64,000 bases of DNA from Janthinobacterium sp. BJB426 (GCF_002735705.1 NZ_PDZL01000016.1:62001-126000), one strand, 5' to 3'; shown: positions 23,650 to 33,827, counted from the stretch's first letter. Numbers and translations are program-made. The notes: generated by a model from the letters alone, not told the origin.

Positions 23650-26334
23650 ATGAATCTCTTCACCCGCTTATTCGAATCGTTCCTGCGCAAGCGCCATACG
23701 GCCGGCAACTTCCGCCGCCGCGCCATGCCGCTGGAAAACAGCACGGCCCGCCCCGTGCCCGACCACCTGGCGCGCCAGTTGCTGGCCGCCGCCCATGAAG
23801 ACCTGGACAGCGCCCTGAATCGCCTGCACACGCGCCTGGAAGGCTTGCGCGATGCCGAAGCGCAAGTGATCGGCGCGCAGACGGGACCGAACGAGGTCGA
23901 GCATGAAAAACCGCTGGCCTGGTACCAGCACCTGTGGCTGTGCTACAAGAACCCGTTCAACCTGCTGCTCACCGTGCTGGCCATCGTTTCCTACCTGACG
24001 GAAGACCCGAAGGCGACCATCGTCATCGGCACCATGGTGATCCTGTCGACCCTGTTGCGCTTCGTGCAGGAAGGCCGCTCGAACCGGGCCGCCGAGCGCC
24101 TGAAAGCCATGGTCAGCAACACGGCCACCGTGCTGCGCAATGGCCAGCAGATCGAGCTGCCCATCCGCCAACTGGTGCAGGGCGACCTCATCGTGCTGTC
24201 GGCCGGCGACATGATCCCCGCCGACTGCCGCCTGCTGTCCGCAAAAGACCTGTTCGTCAGCCAGGCCGCCATGACGGGTGAATCCTTGCCGGTGGAAAAG
24301 ATGGCCGAGCTGGCCGACAGCGCAAACCGCGACCCGATGGAACTGGCCAATTTGCTGTTCATGGGCACCAACGTCATTTCAGGTGCCGCCACGGCGCTGG
24401 TCTTGGCGACCGGCAACCGCACGTATTTCGGCACCATCGCCACGCGCGTGACGGCCACCGAGCGCACGCCGACGGCGTTCGAAGCGGGCGTCAACAGCGT
24501 CAGCTGGCTCTTGATCCGCTTTGCCCTCGTGATGGCGCCGCTCGTGTTCCTCATCAATGGCTGGACCAAGGGCGACTGGATGGAAGCGTTCCTCTTCGCC
24601 CTGTCGGTCGCCGTGGGCCTGACGCCGGAAATGCTGCCCATGATCGTCACCAGCACTCTGGCCAAGGGTGCCGTAAAACTGTCGAAAAAGAAAGTCGTCG
24701 TCAAGCGCCTGGACGCCATCCAGAACTTCGGCGCCATGGATGTGCTGTGCACGGACAAGACGGGCACCTTGACGCAGGACAAGATCGTGCTCGAACGTCA
24801 CACGGACGTGTTCGGCCAGCCGTCCGACGAAGTGCTGCAGTTCGCCTATTTGAACAGCCACTACCAGACGGGACTGAAAAACCTGCTGGACCGCGCCGTG
24901 CTCGACCATGTGGAACTGCAGACGGAAATGCAGCTGGCGCGCGACTACGTGAAAGTCGATGAAATCCCGTTTGATTTCGTGCGCCGTCGCATGTCCGTCG
25001 TCGTTTCTGAAAAGAATGACCACCATGAGCTGATCTGCAAGGGCGCCGTCGAGGAAATCCTCGCCGCCTGCAGCCATCTGCGCCTGGGCGGCGTAAATAT
25101 TCCCCTCGATGCGGCCCTGCTGGACAAGGTGCTGGAAACGACGCATGGCCTGAATGCGGAAGGTTTACGGGTGGTGGCCGTGGCCGTCAAGGAAGTGCCG
25201 CCGCATAAAACCGTGTACGGCGTGGCCGATGAAGCGGCGCTGACCCTGATCGGTTATGTGGCCTTCCTCGATCCGCCGAAGGAATCGACGGCGCCCGCCC
25301 TGCGCGCGCTGGCCGAACATGGCGTCACCGTGAAAGTATTGACGGGCGACAACCATCTGGTGACGGCGAAGATTTGCCGCGAAGTGGGCCTGGCCGTGCA
25401 TGGCGTGCTGCAAGGCCCGCAACTGGACGACATGGACGACGCCGCCCTGGCAAGGGCGGCAGAAGACAACACCGTGTTTGCCAAACTCAGCCCTCTGCAC
25501 AAGGAACGCCTCGTGCGCGCCCTGCGCGGCAATGGCCACATCGTCGGCTTCATGGGCGACGGCATCAACGACGCGCCCGCCCTGCGCGCGGCCGACATCG
25601 GTATTTCCGTCGATTCGGCCGTCGATATCGCCAAGGAAGCGGCCGACATCATCCTGCTGGAAAAGAGCCTGATGGTGCTGGAAGAAGGCGTGCTGGAAGG
25701 CCGGCGCACCTTCAGCAACATGCTGAAATATATCCGCATGACGGCCAGCTCGAACTTCGGCAATGTGTTTTCCGTGCTGGTGGCCAGCGCCTTTTTGCCG
25801 TTTTTACCGATGCTGCCGCTGCACTTGCTGGTGCAAAACCTGTTGTATGACGTGTCGCAGATCGCCATTCCCTTCGACCATGTCGACGCCGAACTGATCC
25901 AGCAGCCTTTGAGCTGGAATCCGCGCGACATCGGCCGCTTCATGGTGTTTTTCGGGCCCATCAGCTCGATCTTCGACATCAGCACGTTTATCCTGATGTG
26001 GCATGTGTTTGGCGCGAACACGCCAGAGCAGCAAACCCTGTTCCAGTCCGGCTGGTTCGTCGTGGGCCTGCTGACGCAAACCCTGATCGTGCACCTGATC
26101 CGCACGCCCAAGCTGCCCTTCATCGACAGCATCGCTTCCGTGCCCCTGCTGGTGGCCACGACGCTCATCATGGCCGTCGGCGTGTTCCTGCCGATGGGAC
26201 CGCTGGCGAGCTACTTCAAGCTGCAAGCCTTGCCGCTGGGCTATTTCCCCTGGCTGCTGGGCATCCTCGTCTGCTACACGGTACTGACGACGTTCATGAA
26301 ACGCGTGTATCTGCGCAAATTTGGCTGGCAATAG
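23650..26334 (+). CDS. mgtA: Magnesium-translocating P-type ATPase
   Basis: Imports Mg2+ across the inner membrane at the cost of ATP. 894 aa (E. coli MgtA 898) from the ATG at 23650, with AAAGGAAG upstream. Class P3B features: phosphorylation motif DKTGTLTQ with Asp369, TGES in the actuator domain, KGAVEE in the nucleotide domain, TGDNHLVTAKIC and GDGINDAPALRAADIGISV. Ten transmembrane helices are plausible, with QNLLYDVSQIAIPFD in the C-terminal bundle as in MgtA/MgtB. Preceded by a long structured leader, suggesting RNA-level control. Confidence 0.95.
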   Translation: MNLFTRLFESFLRKRHTAGNFRRRAMPLENSTARPVPDHLARQLLAAAHEDLDSALNRLHTRLEGLRDAEAQVIGAQTGPNEVEHEKPLAWYQHLWLCYKNPFNLLLTVLAIVSYLTEDPKATIVIGTMVILSTLLRFVQEGRSNRAAERLKAMVSNTATVLRNGQQIELPIRQLVQGDLIVLSAGDMIPADCRLLSAKDLFVSQAAMTGESLPVEKMAELADSANRDPMELANLLFMGTNVISGAATALVLATGNRTYFGTIATRVTATERTPTAFEAGVNSVSWLLIRFALVMAPLVFLINGWTKGDWMEAFLFALSVAVGLTPEMLPMIVTSTLAKGAVKLSKKKVVVKRLDAIQNFGAMDVLCTDKTGTLTQDKIVLERHTDVFGQPSDEVLQFAYLNSHYQTGLKNLLDRAVLDHVELQTEMQLARDYVKVDEIPFDFVRRRMSVVVSEKNDHHELICKGAVEEILAACSHLRLGGVNIPLDAALLDKVLETTHGLNAEGLRVVAVAVKEVPPHKTVYGVADEAALTLIGYVAFLDPPKESTAPALRALAEHGVTVKVLTGDNHLVTAKICREVGLAVHGVLQGPQLDDMDDAALARAAEDNTVFAKLSPLHKERLVRALRGNGHIVGFMGDGINDAPALRAADIGISVDSAVDIAKEAADIILLEKSLMVLEEGVLEGRRTFSNMLKYIRMTASSNFGNVFSVLVASAFLPFLPMLPLHLLVQNLLYDVSQIAIPFDHVDAELIQQPLSWNPRDIGRFMVFFGPISSIFDISTFILMWHVFGANTPEQQTLFQSGWFVVGLLTQTLIVHLIRTPKLPFIDSIASVPLLVATTLIMAVGVFLPMGPLASYFKLQALPLGYFPWLLGILVCYTVLTTFMKRVYLRKFGWQ

Positions 26335-26370
26335 TATGATGAGCCGCTCTTCCCCTTAGAAAAGGCGCGC

Positions 26371-26724
26371 ATGAGCGGCTCTCCCTCATCTTCATCCGTA
26401 CCCAAACGCACGCAGGCTCTGCTGCTGTCGGTCCTCGTCTTTCCCGGCAGCGGGCATTTCCTATTGAAGCGCAAGGCGCGCGGCTGCCTCTTCCTCGTGC
26501 CGGCCCTGGTAGCGCTGGTACTCGTATTGCGCCAGATCATGGCACGTTTGGACCAGGTAATGGCACAGCTCGACAGCGGCGCCCTGCCCCTCGACGTGCA
26601 GCTGATCGTGGAAAAAGTCGATGCGTTGTCGGCCAGTGACGGTCCCGCCATGACGGTGGCCGTTTGTGTGCTGGTGGCGTGCTGGATCGGCAGTCTGATC
26701 GACACCTTCCTGATCAAGCCATGA
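26371..26724 (+). CDS. Small membrane protein of unknown function
   Basis: 117 aa: polar start, then hydrophobic segments at about 16-31 and 37-55, an amphipathic stretch rich in Asp/Leu/Gln, and a C-terminal helix at about 92-112. The GSGHFLLKRKARG turn between the first two helices is typical of small bacterial membrane proteins of unknown role. ATG at 26371, 36 bp after mgtA. The stop overlaps the next start as ATGA, so it is co-translated with the RNase H-like gene. No function assigned. Confidence 0.7.
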   Translation: MSGSPSSSSVPKRTQALLLSVLVFPGSGHFLLKRKARGCLFLVPALVALVLVLRQIMARLDQVMAQLDSGALPLDVQLIVEKVDALSASDGPAMTVAVCVLVACWIGSLIDTFLIKP

Positions 26725-27242
26725 CGCCGGAAGCAGTCGCGCGCAATGAACGCAAAAAACGCAAGGAAGCCAGGATGCAGGCGCGCCGCGCGCAGCTGGC
26801 GCTCAGCCGCCAGGATCACGGCGGTCCGCTGGCCTGGCGTGGCTGGTTCGACGGCTCCGCCCATCCGAATCCGGGCAAGCTGGGCATAGGCGCCCTGCTG
26901 CTGGGACCGAACGGCGAGCGCATCGAGGTGAGCGAGGCGGCCGGCTATGGCAGCAGCAGCGACGCGGAATATGCAGCCTTGACGGCCATGCTGCAGGCGG
27001 CGCTCGGCGTGCGCCCACCGCCCGTGCAACTGCTGCTGTACGGCGACAGCCAGGTGGTGATCAATGACGTGCTGGGAACGACGCCGGTCGGCGCCAAGGG
27101 GCTGGAAACGCAGCGGGCCACCGTAGTGGCCCTGCTGGAACAATTCACGGATGTGAGCTTGCGCTGGATTCCTCGCCACAGGAATGGCGAGGCGGACCGG
27201 CTGTCGCAGCTGGCGATAGCCGGCTGGGTCGAGAAAGATTAA
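26721..27242 (+). CDS. RNase HI-like (reverse transcriptase-like RNase H fold) protein
   Basis: 173 aa. A basic N-terminal ~35 residues ([16 protein letters not shown]) leads into an RNase H fold with the full DEDD set: Asp44 in [12 protein letters not shown], Glu83 in [14 protein letters not shown], Asp109 in [10 protein letters not shown] and Asp159 in [13 protein letters not shown]. It could cut RNA in RNA-DNA hybrids; it is distinct from canonical rnhA in its N-terminal extension. ATG at 26721 overlaps the upstream stop. Its stop codon shares TTAA (27239-27242) with the convergent chemoreceptor gene. Confidence 0.85.
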   Translation: MTPEAVARNERKKRKEARMQARRAQLALSRQDHGGPLAWRGWFDGSAHPNPGKLGIGALLLGPNGERIEVSEAAGYGSSSDAEYAALTAMLQAALGVRPPPVQLLLYGDSQVVINDVLGTTPVGAKGLETQRATVVALLEQFTDVSLRWIPRHRNGEADRLSQLAIAGWVEKD

Positions 27243-28876
27243 GCGGCGCGGCCGATCCGCAATGCTTCTTGCGGTGCCTTGGCCGCAGGACGCTTGGCGC
27301 CCTTCAAACCGCTGACACTAGCCTGCTGCCCGTTCAGTTTAAAGACGCTGACGACTTGCGCCAGGTTGTGCGCCTGGTGCTGCATCGATTCGGCCGCCGC
27401 GGCCGATTCTTCCACCAGGGCCGCATTTTGCTGCGTCACTGCATCCATCTGGCCGATGGCGCGGTTGATCTCGTCGATGCCCACGCTTTGCTCGCTGCTG
27501 GCCGCCGTGATTTCCGTGATGATGTCGCTCACGCGCTGCACGCTGTCGACGATGTCGGTCATGGTCGAACCGGCTTGCGCTACCAGCATGCTGCCCGCGT
27601 TGACTTGTTCCACCGAAGCGCCGATCAGGGTCTTGATCTCTTTCGCAGCCGAAGCGGAACGCTGGGCCAGGTTGCGCACCTCGGACGCCACGACGGCAAA
27701 GCCGCGGCCTTGTTCGCCGGCACGGGCCGCTTCCACGGCCGCGTTCAGGGCCAGGATATTCGTCTGGAAGGCGATGCCGTCAATCACGGAAATGATGTCG
27801 ACGATCTTGTTCGACGAAGCGTTGATCGATTCCATCGTGCCCACCACTTGCGCCACGACTTCGCCGCCCTTGACGGCCACTTGCGCCGCCGAGGCCGCCA
27901 ACTGGTTCGCCTGGCGGGCATTGTCCGCATTCTGTTTCACGGTGCTGGTCAGCTCTTCCATCGAAGACGCTGTTTCCTCCAGGGAACCGGCCTGCTCTTC
28001 CGTGCGGGAAGACAGGTCCTGGTTGCCGGCGGCGATCTGCGTCGACGAGGTGGCGATGCTGTCCGTGCCGCTGCGCACTTCGCCCACGATATTGAGCAGG
28101 CTCGTGTTCATGTCCTTCAGGGCCAGCAAAAGTTGCCCCGTCTCATCCTTGGCGCTGGCGTCGATCTGCGCCGTCAAGTCGCCATCGGCCACCTTGCGGG
28201 CGATTTCCACGGCCGTGCGCAGGGGGCGCACGATGCCCGTCGTCAACAACCAGGCGCACACGACGCCAAAACCCAGCGCCAGCACGGCCAGGGTCAGCAG
28301 CAAGTTGCGGCTCGTCTTGGCGACTTCGTCGATCTCGCGCGCCGTCTTGTCGATGCTGGCGCGCTGGTGCTGCAGCATGTCGTTGACCACTTTCAGGTAT
28401 TTCGTCGAACCGGGCACGAAGACGTTCTGGAAAGCTTGCTCCGCTTCCGCTTCCTGTCCATCCGCCTTCAGCTTCGACACTTGCGCGCGCGAGTCGAGGT
28501 AGACCTTGCGCTGTTCGCTCACCAGACGGAACAGTTCCTTTTCTTCCGGGCTGGAAATCAAGGCTTCGATTTTCTTTTGCAATTCACCCGATACGACGGA
28601 CGATTGCTTGGCTTCTTCCGCAAAATACGCGCCCAGTGACGTGTCGCTGCTGCGCGCGATGGCCGTGGTGCGGCGCACGCCGCTATCGATCTTGGAATAC
28701 CAGTCGGAAATATAGCGTTCCTTCGCCAGCGGCAATTCCATCATGGTGCGCGTGGCCGTGGCCACGTCATGCAAGCGCCACACGCTGATGCCCGTGATAA
28801 GCATGGAAAACAGCAAAATCACGGCAAAACCCAGGCCGAGGCGCACACCAATACTGACGTTTCTTAACAAATTCAT
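27239..28876 (-). CDS. Methyl-accepting chemotaxis protein (MCP1)
   Basis: Transmembrane chemoreceptor signalling to CheA through CheW. 545 aa: TM1 at about 10-30, periplasmic four-helix-bundle sensor at about 31-190, TM2 at about 191-212, HAMP, then a methyl-accepting coiled coil with the conserved hairpin tip [20 protein letters not shown]. No C-terminal CheR-docking pentapeptide is seen (ends RIGRAA). A 302-residue cytoplasmic stretch differs from MCP2 next door at only two positions, while the sensor domains have diverged. Ligand unknown. Confidence 0.95.
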   Translation of the reverse strand: MNLLRNVSIGVRLGLGFAVILLFSMLITGISVWRLHDVATATRTMMELPLAKERYISDWYSKIDSGVRRTTAIARSSDTSLGAYFAEEAKQSSVVSGELQKKIEALISSPEEKELFRLVSEQRKVYLDSRAQVSKLKADGQEAEAEQAFQNVFVPGSTKYLKVVNDMLQHQRASIDKTAREIDEVAKTSRNLLLTLAVLALGFGVVCAWLLTTGIVRPLRTAVEIARKVADGDLTAQIDASAKDETGQLLLALKDMNTSLLNIVGEVRSGTDSIATSSTQIAAGNQDLSSRTEEQAGSLEETASSMEELTSTVKQNADNARQANQLAASAAQVAVKGGEVVAQVVGTMESINASSNKIVDIISVIDGIAFQTNILALNAAVEAARAGEQGRGFAVVASEVRNLAQRSASAAKEIKTLIGASVEQVNAGSMLVAQAGSTMTDIVDSVQRVSDIITEITAASSEQSVGIDEINRAIGQMDAVTQQNAALVEESAAAAESMQHQAHNLAQVVSVFKLNGQQASVSGLKGAKRPAAKAPQEALRIGRAA

Positions 28877-28949
28877 GTGAATATCCTAAAAAAGCGGAAC
28901 CAGACTATATAAAAGGGAGTTGCGGCTGCACGTGGCAGCCGCGGCGTCA

Positions 28950-30557
28950 TCAGCGTTTGCCGATGCGCAAGGTGGTTTGCGGCGCAGCCGGGCGTTTCAG
29001 CGCCTGCTGGCCATTCAGTTTAAAGACGCTGACGACTTGCGCCAGGTTGTGCGCCTGGTGCTGCATCGATTCGGCCGCCGCGGCCGATTCTTCCACCAGG
29101 GCCGCATTTTGTTGCGTCACGGCATCCATCTGGCCGATGGCGCGGTTGATCTCGTCGATGCCCACGCTTTGCTCGCTGCTGGCTGCCGTGATTTCCGTGA
29201 TGATGTCGCTCACGCGCTGCACGCTGTCGACGATATCGTTCATGGTCGAACCGGCTTGCGCCACCAGCATGCTGCCCGCGTTGACTTGCTCCACGGAAGC
29301 GCCGATCAGGGTCTTGATCTCTTTCGCGGCACTGGCCGAACGCTGGGCCAGGTTGCGCACCTCGGACGCCACGACGGCAAAGCCGCGGCCCTGCTCACCG
29401 GCACGGGCCGCTTCCACGGCCGCGTTCAGGGCCAGGATATTCGTCTGGAAGGCGATGCCATCGATCACGGAAATAATGTCGACGATCTTGTTCGACGAAG
29501 CGTTGATCGATTCCATCGTGCCCACCACTTGCGCCACCACTTCGCCGCCCTTGACGGCCACTTGCGCCGCCGAGGCCGCCAACTGGTTGGCCTGGCGAGC
29601 ATTGTCTGCATTCTGTTTCACGGTGCTGGTCAGCTCTTCCATCGAAGACGCTGTTTCCTCCAGGGAACCAGCCTGCTCTTCCGTACGGGAAGACAGGTCC
29701 TGGTTGCCGGCGGCAATCTGCGTCGACGAGGTGGCGATGCTGTCCGTGCCGCTGCGCACTTCGCCCACGATATTGAGCAGGCTCGTGTTCATGTCTTTCA
29801 GGGCCAGCAGCAGTTGCCCCGTCTCATCCTTGGCGCTGGCGTCGATCTGCGCCGTCAAGTCGCCATCGGCCACCTTGCGCGCGATGTCCACGGCCGTGCG
29901 CAGGGGGCGCACGATGCCCATCGTCAAGACCCAGGCGCAGACGACGCCAAAAGCCAGCGCCAGCGCGGCCAGCACCAGCATCAGGTTGCGGCTGGCATTG
30001 GCGACGGCGTCGATCTCGCGCGCCGTCGTGTCGATGCTGGCGCGCTGGTGTTCCAGCAAGTCCTGCACCATCTTCTGGTATTTGGCGGCGGCCGGCACGA
30101 AGGTCTTTTCAAACACCTCATTGGCGGCATCGACCTGCGCTTCGCCTTTCAGCTTGTAGACCTGGTCACGCGAACTGATGTACACCTTGCGCTGTTCCAG
30201 CAAGCCCGCGAACATGGCTTTTTCCTCCGGCTTGTCGATCAGCGCCTCGATTTTCTTTTGCAGTTCGGCCGAGCTGGACGACGAAACTTTCGATTCTTCG
30301 GCGAAATAGCCGCTGAGCGAAGTGTCGCTGCTGCGAGCAATGGCGATGGTGCGGCGCACGGCGCTGTCGATGCGGCCGTACCAGTCGGAAATATAGCGTT
30401 CCTTCGCCAGCGGCTGCTCCATCATGACGCGCGTGGCGCTGGCCACGTCGTGCAGGCGCCAGACGCTGATGCCCGTAATGAGCATGGAAAACAGCAAAAT
30501 CACGGCAAAACCGAGTCCGAGGCGGACACCGATGCTGACGTTGCGTAATAAATTCAT
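28950..30557 (-). CDS. Methyl-accepting chemotaxis protein (MCP2), paralogue of MCP1
   Basis: 535 aa with the same plan as MCP1: TM1, four-helix-bundle sensor (about 31-190), TM2, HAMP and signalling domain. The first ~38 residues and the whole HAMP-signalling half are almost identical to MCP1; the periplasmic domain differs at many positions and MCP2 has a shorter tail ([16 protein letters not shown]). It lies 73 bp upstream of MCP1 on the same strand. Recent tandem duplication, or gene conversion of the signalling half, explains this pattern. Ligand unknown. Confidence 0.95.
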   Translation of the reverse strand: MNLLRNVSIGVRLGLGFAVILLFSMLITGISVWRLHDVASATRVMMEQPLAKERYISDWYGRIDSAVRRTIAIARSSDTSLSGYFAEESKVSSSSSAELQKKIEALIDKPEEKAMFAGLLEQRKVYISSRDQVYKLKGEAQVDAANEVFEKTFVPAAAKYQKMVQDLLEHQRASIDTTAREIDAVANASRNLMLVLAALALAFGVVCAWVLTMGIVRPLRTAVDIARKVADGDLTAQIDASAKDETGQLLLALKDMNTSLLNIVGEVRSGTDSIATSSTQIAAGNQDLSSRTEEQAGSLEETASSMEELTSTVKQNADNARQANQLAASAAQVAVKGGEVVAQVVGTMESINASSNKIVDIISVIDGIAFQTNILALNAAVEAARAGEQGRGFAVVASEVRNLAQRSASAAKEIKTLIGASVEQVNAGSMLVAQAGSTMNDIVDSVQRVSDIITEITAASSEQSVGIDEINRAIGQMDAVTQQNAALVEESAAAAESMQHQAHNLAQVVSVFKLNGQQALKRPAAPQTTLRIGKR

Positions 30558-30580
30558 GTGACTATCCTAAAAGGCCCTGC

Positions 30581-30604
30581 CGTCAGCCTGAGAACAAGCT
30601 GACG
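30581..30604 (-). other. Hairpin in the MCP2 leader
   Basis: CGTCAGC and GCTGACG separated by 10 nt, 24 bp upstream of the MCP2 start. A 7-bp stem close to the ribosome binding site could affect translation. Confidence 0.3.
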
Positions 30605-30659
30605 ATCTCGCTCATGGGCGGGCGCTGGCTGGCCGCTGTAGCGAATTGGCGTGACAAGT

Positions 30660-30695
30660 GAAACTGGCGCACGGTTCGGCTGAACCGTGCGCCAG
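30660..30695 (-). terminator. Terminator-like hairpin after cheW
   Basis: 14-bp perfect stem (CTGGCGCACGGTTC and complement, 30664-30695) with a 4-nt loop. In the cheW direction it is followed by TTTCACTTG, a weak T-tract, so termination is likely but may be leaky towards MCP2. Confidence 0.6.
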
Positions 30696-30787
30696 GAAAG
30701 GCGCTAGCGTGCGCCTTGCAGAAAAATCAAGCAATGCCGAGAGTCAATTGTTTCCGACAAATCCAGTCAAAATGACCGCGGCGAGAA

Positions 30788-31279
30788 TTAAGCGGCTAAT
30801 TTTTCGATCAAGCCCATGTCGGCGCTAGACATCAGCTGGTCGATATCGACCAGAATCAGCATGCGCTCATCGATGGTGCCCAGGCCGATCACGTATTCCG
30901 TGTTGATCGAACGGCCCATGTCCGGCGCCGGCTTGATCTGTTCCGGCATCAGGGTGGTGACGTCGGAGACGCGGTCGACGACCATGCCGACGACGCGGTT
31001 GCCGATATTGAGGATGATGACGACGGTGAACTGGTCATAGCTGGGCGTGCCCAGGTTGAACTTGATGCGCATGTCGACGATCGGCACGATGATGCCGCGC
31101 AGGTTGACCACGCCCTTGACGAACTCGGGCGCGTTGGCGATGCGGGTCGGCGTTTCATAGCTGCGGATTTCGCTGACTTTCTGGATGTCGATGCCATACT
31201 CTTCCTGGCCCAGGGTAAAAGCCAGGTATTCGGCAGCCTTGGCAACGGTTGCGCCAGTGTCGCTGGAATTGGTGTTCAT
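30788..31279 (-). CDS. cheW: Chemotaxis coupling protein CheW
   Basis: Scaffold that links chemoreceptors to the CheA kinase. 163 aa, a single CheW domain: YLAFTLGQEEYGIDIQKVSEIR near the start, then the NLRGIIVPIVDMR block and VGMVVDRVSDVTTL. The ATG at 31279 has AAAGGAT upstream. It sits upstream of two chemoreceptor genes on the same strand, but a strong hairpin separates them. No cheA is present, so the main che cluster is elsewhere. Confidence 0.95.
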   Translation of the reverse strand: MNTNSSDTGATVAKAAEYLAFTLGQEEYGIDIQKVSEIRSYETPTRIANAPEFVKGVVNLRGIIVPIVDMRIKFNLGTPSYDQFTVVIILNIGNRVVGMVVDRVSDVTTLMPEQIKPAPDMGRSINTEYVIGLGTIDERMLILVDIDQLMSSADMGLIEKLAA

Positions 31280-31411
31280 GATAATCCTTTAGTTAACTCG
31301 CCTGGGGCGCAGGCCAAGCATGCACGATGGCATGGCAGCCACTTGTATGTTTTTGCAAATACTTTCTCGCAATTAGCTTATGCTTCTAATTTCCGTGCGG
31401 CAATGTTACCC

Positions 31412-31428
31412 CATGTAAATTTTACATG
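31412..31428. promoter_or_regulatory. 17-bp AT-rich palindrome between cheW and the HD hydrolase gene
   Basis: CATGTAAA-T-TTTACATG, a perfect 8-bp inverted repeat about one base, in the 296-bp divergent region. Candidate operator for cheW or the HD gene. The remainder of 31280-31575 shows no credible gene. Confidence 0.4.
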
Positions 31429-31575
31429 CACTAAAAAAGAGCAATTACTGGAATGATGATTTCCAAAAATACAATCTGTGTGGCAAATACGGCACGCCGG
31501 GACGCCGGACTGCCCGCCGCACGCGGCGGCGTTTTATGCCACACTGGCGGCCCCTGCTTTTTATGACTTTGAACC

Positions 31576-32223
31576 ATGCACTCTTTGCTTTCTCAATGGC
31601 AACCTCACCTGCTGGCGCTGGCCACGGCCGGCCTGGGCGATGACGGCGCCCACGACCTCAACCACCTGCACCGCGTCTGGCGCAATGCCCGTGTCCTGCT
31701 GCAAGAGCATGCGGACGCGGACGCCCTCACCGTGATGGCCGCCTGCTACCTGCACGACCTCGTCAATCTGCCGAAAAACCACCCCGAGCGCCATCTGGCC
31801 TCGCGCCAGGCGGCGGCGCTGGCGTGCCGCCAACTGGCGGAACTGAATTTCCCGGCAGAAAAATTACCCGGCGTGGCCCACGCCATCGAGACGCACAGTT
31901 TTTCAGCCAATCTGCCGCCGCACACCATCGAAGCGCAAATCGTGCAGGATGCAGACCGCATCGACGCCCTGGGCGCCGTGGGACTGGCGCGCCTGTTCTA
32001 CACGGCCGCGCGCATGGATAGCGCGCTGGCGCATGGCACGGATCCGCTGGCGCAGCAGCGTCCGCTCGACGACAAGGCCTACGCCCTCGACCATATCGTC
32101 ACCAAGCTCGACAAACTGCCTGGCAAGATGCAGACGGCGGCGGGCCGCGCGCTGGCCGAACAGCGGCTGGCCGTGCTGACGGATTTCCGCGCCGCCTTTG
32201 CCTGCGAGTGGGGAGTTAAATAA
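31576..32223 (+). CDS. HD-domain phosphohydrolase, YedJ-like
   Basis: 215 aa. The HD metal-binding pattern is visible: AHDLNHLHRVWRNA (His26 to His32), CYLHDLVNLPKN (His60-Asp61), and QDADRIDALGAVGLARLF (Asp about 124). This matches the YedJ/HD hydrolase group of small phosphohydrolases, whose physiological substrate is not well established. ATG at 31576. Monocistronic by spacing. A palindromic element follows its stop. Confidence 0.85.
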   Translation: MHSLLSQWQPHLLALATAGLGDDGAHDLNHLHRVWRNARVLLQEHADADALTVMAACYLHDLVNLPKNHPERHLASRQAAALACRQLAELNFPAEKLPGVAHAIETHSFSANLPPHTIEAQIVQDADRIDALGAVGLARLFYTAARMDSALAHGTDPLAQQRPLDDKAYALDHIVTKLDKLPGKMQTAAGRALAEQRLAVLTDFRAAFACEWGVK

Positions 32224-32236
32224 TCCTCGGGAAAAT

Positions 32237-32358
32237 ATTGTGAATTTATGACGAACAGAACTGGATGCTATGCAAGGCGCCCGCTGCGACGCAGTGCGAG
32301 TACTGCTAGCAGTGGGCAACGCCGCAGAGCGCCGGTTATGGAAGTCAGAAATCACAAT
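32237..32358. repeat. 122-bp imperfect palindromic intergenic element (single copy here)
   Basis: Ends are inverted: ATTGTGAATTTATGAC (32237-32252) against the complement of GTCAGAAATCACAAT (32344-32358). Inside are paired GGCGC/GCGCC and GCTGCG/CGCAG segments and a perfect 12-bp centre ACTGCTAGCAGT (32302-32313). No ORF. The design is like REP/ERIC/MITE-type elements. It occupies most of the 320-bp gap between the HD and MFS genes; nothing else is seen there. Confidence 0.6.
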
Positions 32359-32543
32359 AATTTATTGGGGGTTACTTAGTGCATAAACCCTGGTGGCGAT
32401 AGCCAGCATGGCCCTTGCTGTCTATAATGCAAGGCTCAGCTATCGCGCCGCGCGCCAGCAAAAACCTGCAACGCGCCGGCGCAACGCCAACAACTGAACC
32501 CCGCCAGCCGCACGGCGACGCGGGGTGCGCGCCGAAAGCATGC

Positions 32544-33827
32544 ATGTCCGATAAAACCAGCCCCGACAGCCATTCCCCGTCACCGCACGCCGCGCCCGCG
32601 CGCACCGGCAACCTCAATTTCATCCTCGTCTGCGTCTTCATCGACATGCTGGGCATCGGCCTGGTGGTGCCCGTGTTGCCCATCCTGATCGGCGACTTTG
32701 TCAACGGCAAGGATGAGCAAGCATTCTGGTACGGCATCATGGCGGCCGTCTTCGGCTTGCTGCAGTTCATCTTCATGCCCATGCTGGGCGCCATCAGCGA
32801 CCGCGTGGGACGCCGTCCCGTGCTGCTGTATTCGATGGCCGGCATGGGCATCAACTTTCTCGCCACGGGCTGGGCGCCGAACCTGGCCTGCCTGTTCATC
32901 GGCCGCATCATCGGCGGCGTCTCGTCCGCCAGCATGTCGGTCGCGTCCGCCTATGCGTCCGACGTGTCCACGCCGGACAACCGCGCCAAGAGCTTCGGCA
33001 AGATCGGCGCCGCCTTTGGCCTGGGCTTCATTTGCGGCCCCATGCTGGGCGGCCTGCTGGGCGAAGTCAATCTGCACCTGCCGTTTTACGTGGCGGCGGG
33101 CCTGTCGGCGGCCAATTTCATCTACGGCTATTTCTGCGTGCCCGAGTCGCTGCGGCCCGGTCCGCGCGCGCCATTTACCTGGGCGCGCATCAACCCGTTT
33201 GCCGCCCTGCTGAAACTGGTGCGCCGCGTGGAAATCCGCGGCCTGGTGCTGGCCTTCGGCCTGATGACGTTTGCGCAAATGATGCTCAACACCACCTGGG
33301 TGCTATATACCCATTTCCGCTTCGACTGGACGCCGCGCCAGAACGGCATCGCCCTGTTCTGCGTGGGCCTGTGCGCGGCCGTCGTGCAGGCAGGCTTGCT
33401 GGGCATACTCATCAAGCGCTTTGGCGAAGTGCGCCTGTCCCTGCTGGGCATGGCCTCGGGCGCACTCACCTATTTGCTGTACGGCCTGGCGACGCAAGGC
33501 TGGATGATGTATGCGCTGATCCTGTGCAACCTGCTGGCCTTTGCCGCCGGACCGGCCCTGCAAGGCATCATCTCGAAGTCATCGAACGCCAGCGAACAGG
33601 GAGAACTGATGGGTTCCCTGCAATCGATCAGCAGCTTGGGCATCATCATCATGCCTTTGCTCGGCAGCATGATCCTCGGCGAAGTGAGCCACTTGCCGCC
33701 GCAAGACTGGCGCATCGGCAGCACCTTCTACCTGTGCGCCATCATGCAAACCCTGGGCATCCTGGTGGCCTGGCGCTACTTCAAGGCGCAACGCCAGGCA
33801 AGACTTGTGGTTTCCACCACAAAGTAG
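32544..33827 (+). CDS. MFS transporter, TetA/TCR-like
   Basis: Probable drug/H+ antiporter of the tetracycline-resistance-like MFS group. 427 aa with 12 predicted helices. N-terminal [19 protein letters not shown] and the loop 2-3 motif [14 protein letters not shown] are typical; [23 protein letters not shown] follows in helices 4-5. Start taken at the ATG at 32544; an upstream in-frame ATG at 32415 would add a Pro/Arg-rich tail with no family match. Family membership does not prove tetracycline resistance. No regulator is adjacent. Confidence 0.85.
   Translation: MSDKTSPDSHSPSPHAAPARTGNLNFILVCVFIDMLGIGLVVPVLPILIGDFVNGKDEQAFWYGIMAAVFGLLQFIFMPMLGAISDRVGRRPVLLYSMAGMGINFLATGWAPNLACLFIGRIIGGVSSASMSVASAYASDVSTPDNRAKSFGKIGAAFGLGFICGPMLGGLLGEVNLHLPFYVAAGLSAANFIYGYFCVPESLRPGPRAPFTWARINPFAALLKLVRRVEIRGLVLAFGLMTFAQMMLNTTWVLYTHFRFDWTPRQNGIALFCVGLCAAVVQAGLLGILIKRFGEVRLSLLGMASGALTYLLYGLATQGWMMYALILCNLLAFAAGPALQGIISKSSNASEQGELMGSLQSISSLGIIIMPLLGSMILGEVSHLPPQDWRIGSTFYLCAIMQTLGILVAWRYFKAQRQARLVVSTTK

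Noticed and set aside
23550-23798. An 82-codon frame overlapping the mgtA start
   Set aside because: Basic, low-complexity sequence, overlapping a clear gene in another frame and lying in the structured leader.
27239-30557. The long direct repeat in the two chemoreceptors as a composite transposon or insertion sequence
   Set aside because: The repeated DNA is entirely receptor coding sequence and there is no transposase or inverted end.
31453-31566. A 37-codon ORF and a weak CGCCGC/GCGGCG hairpin with TTTT before the HD hydrolase gene
   Set aside because: No ribosome binding site or protein character, and the 6-bp stem is too weak to call a terminator or attenuator.
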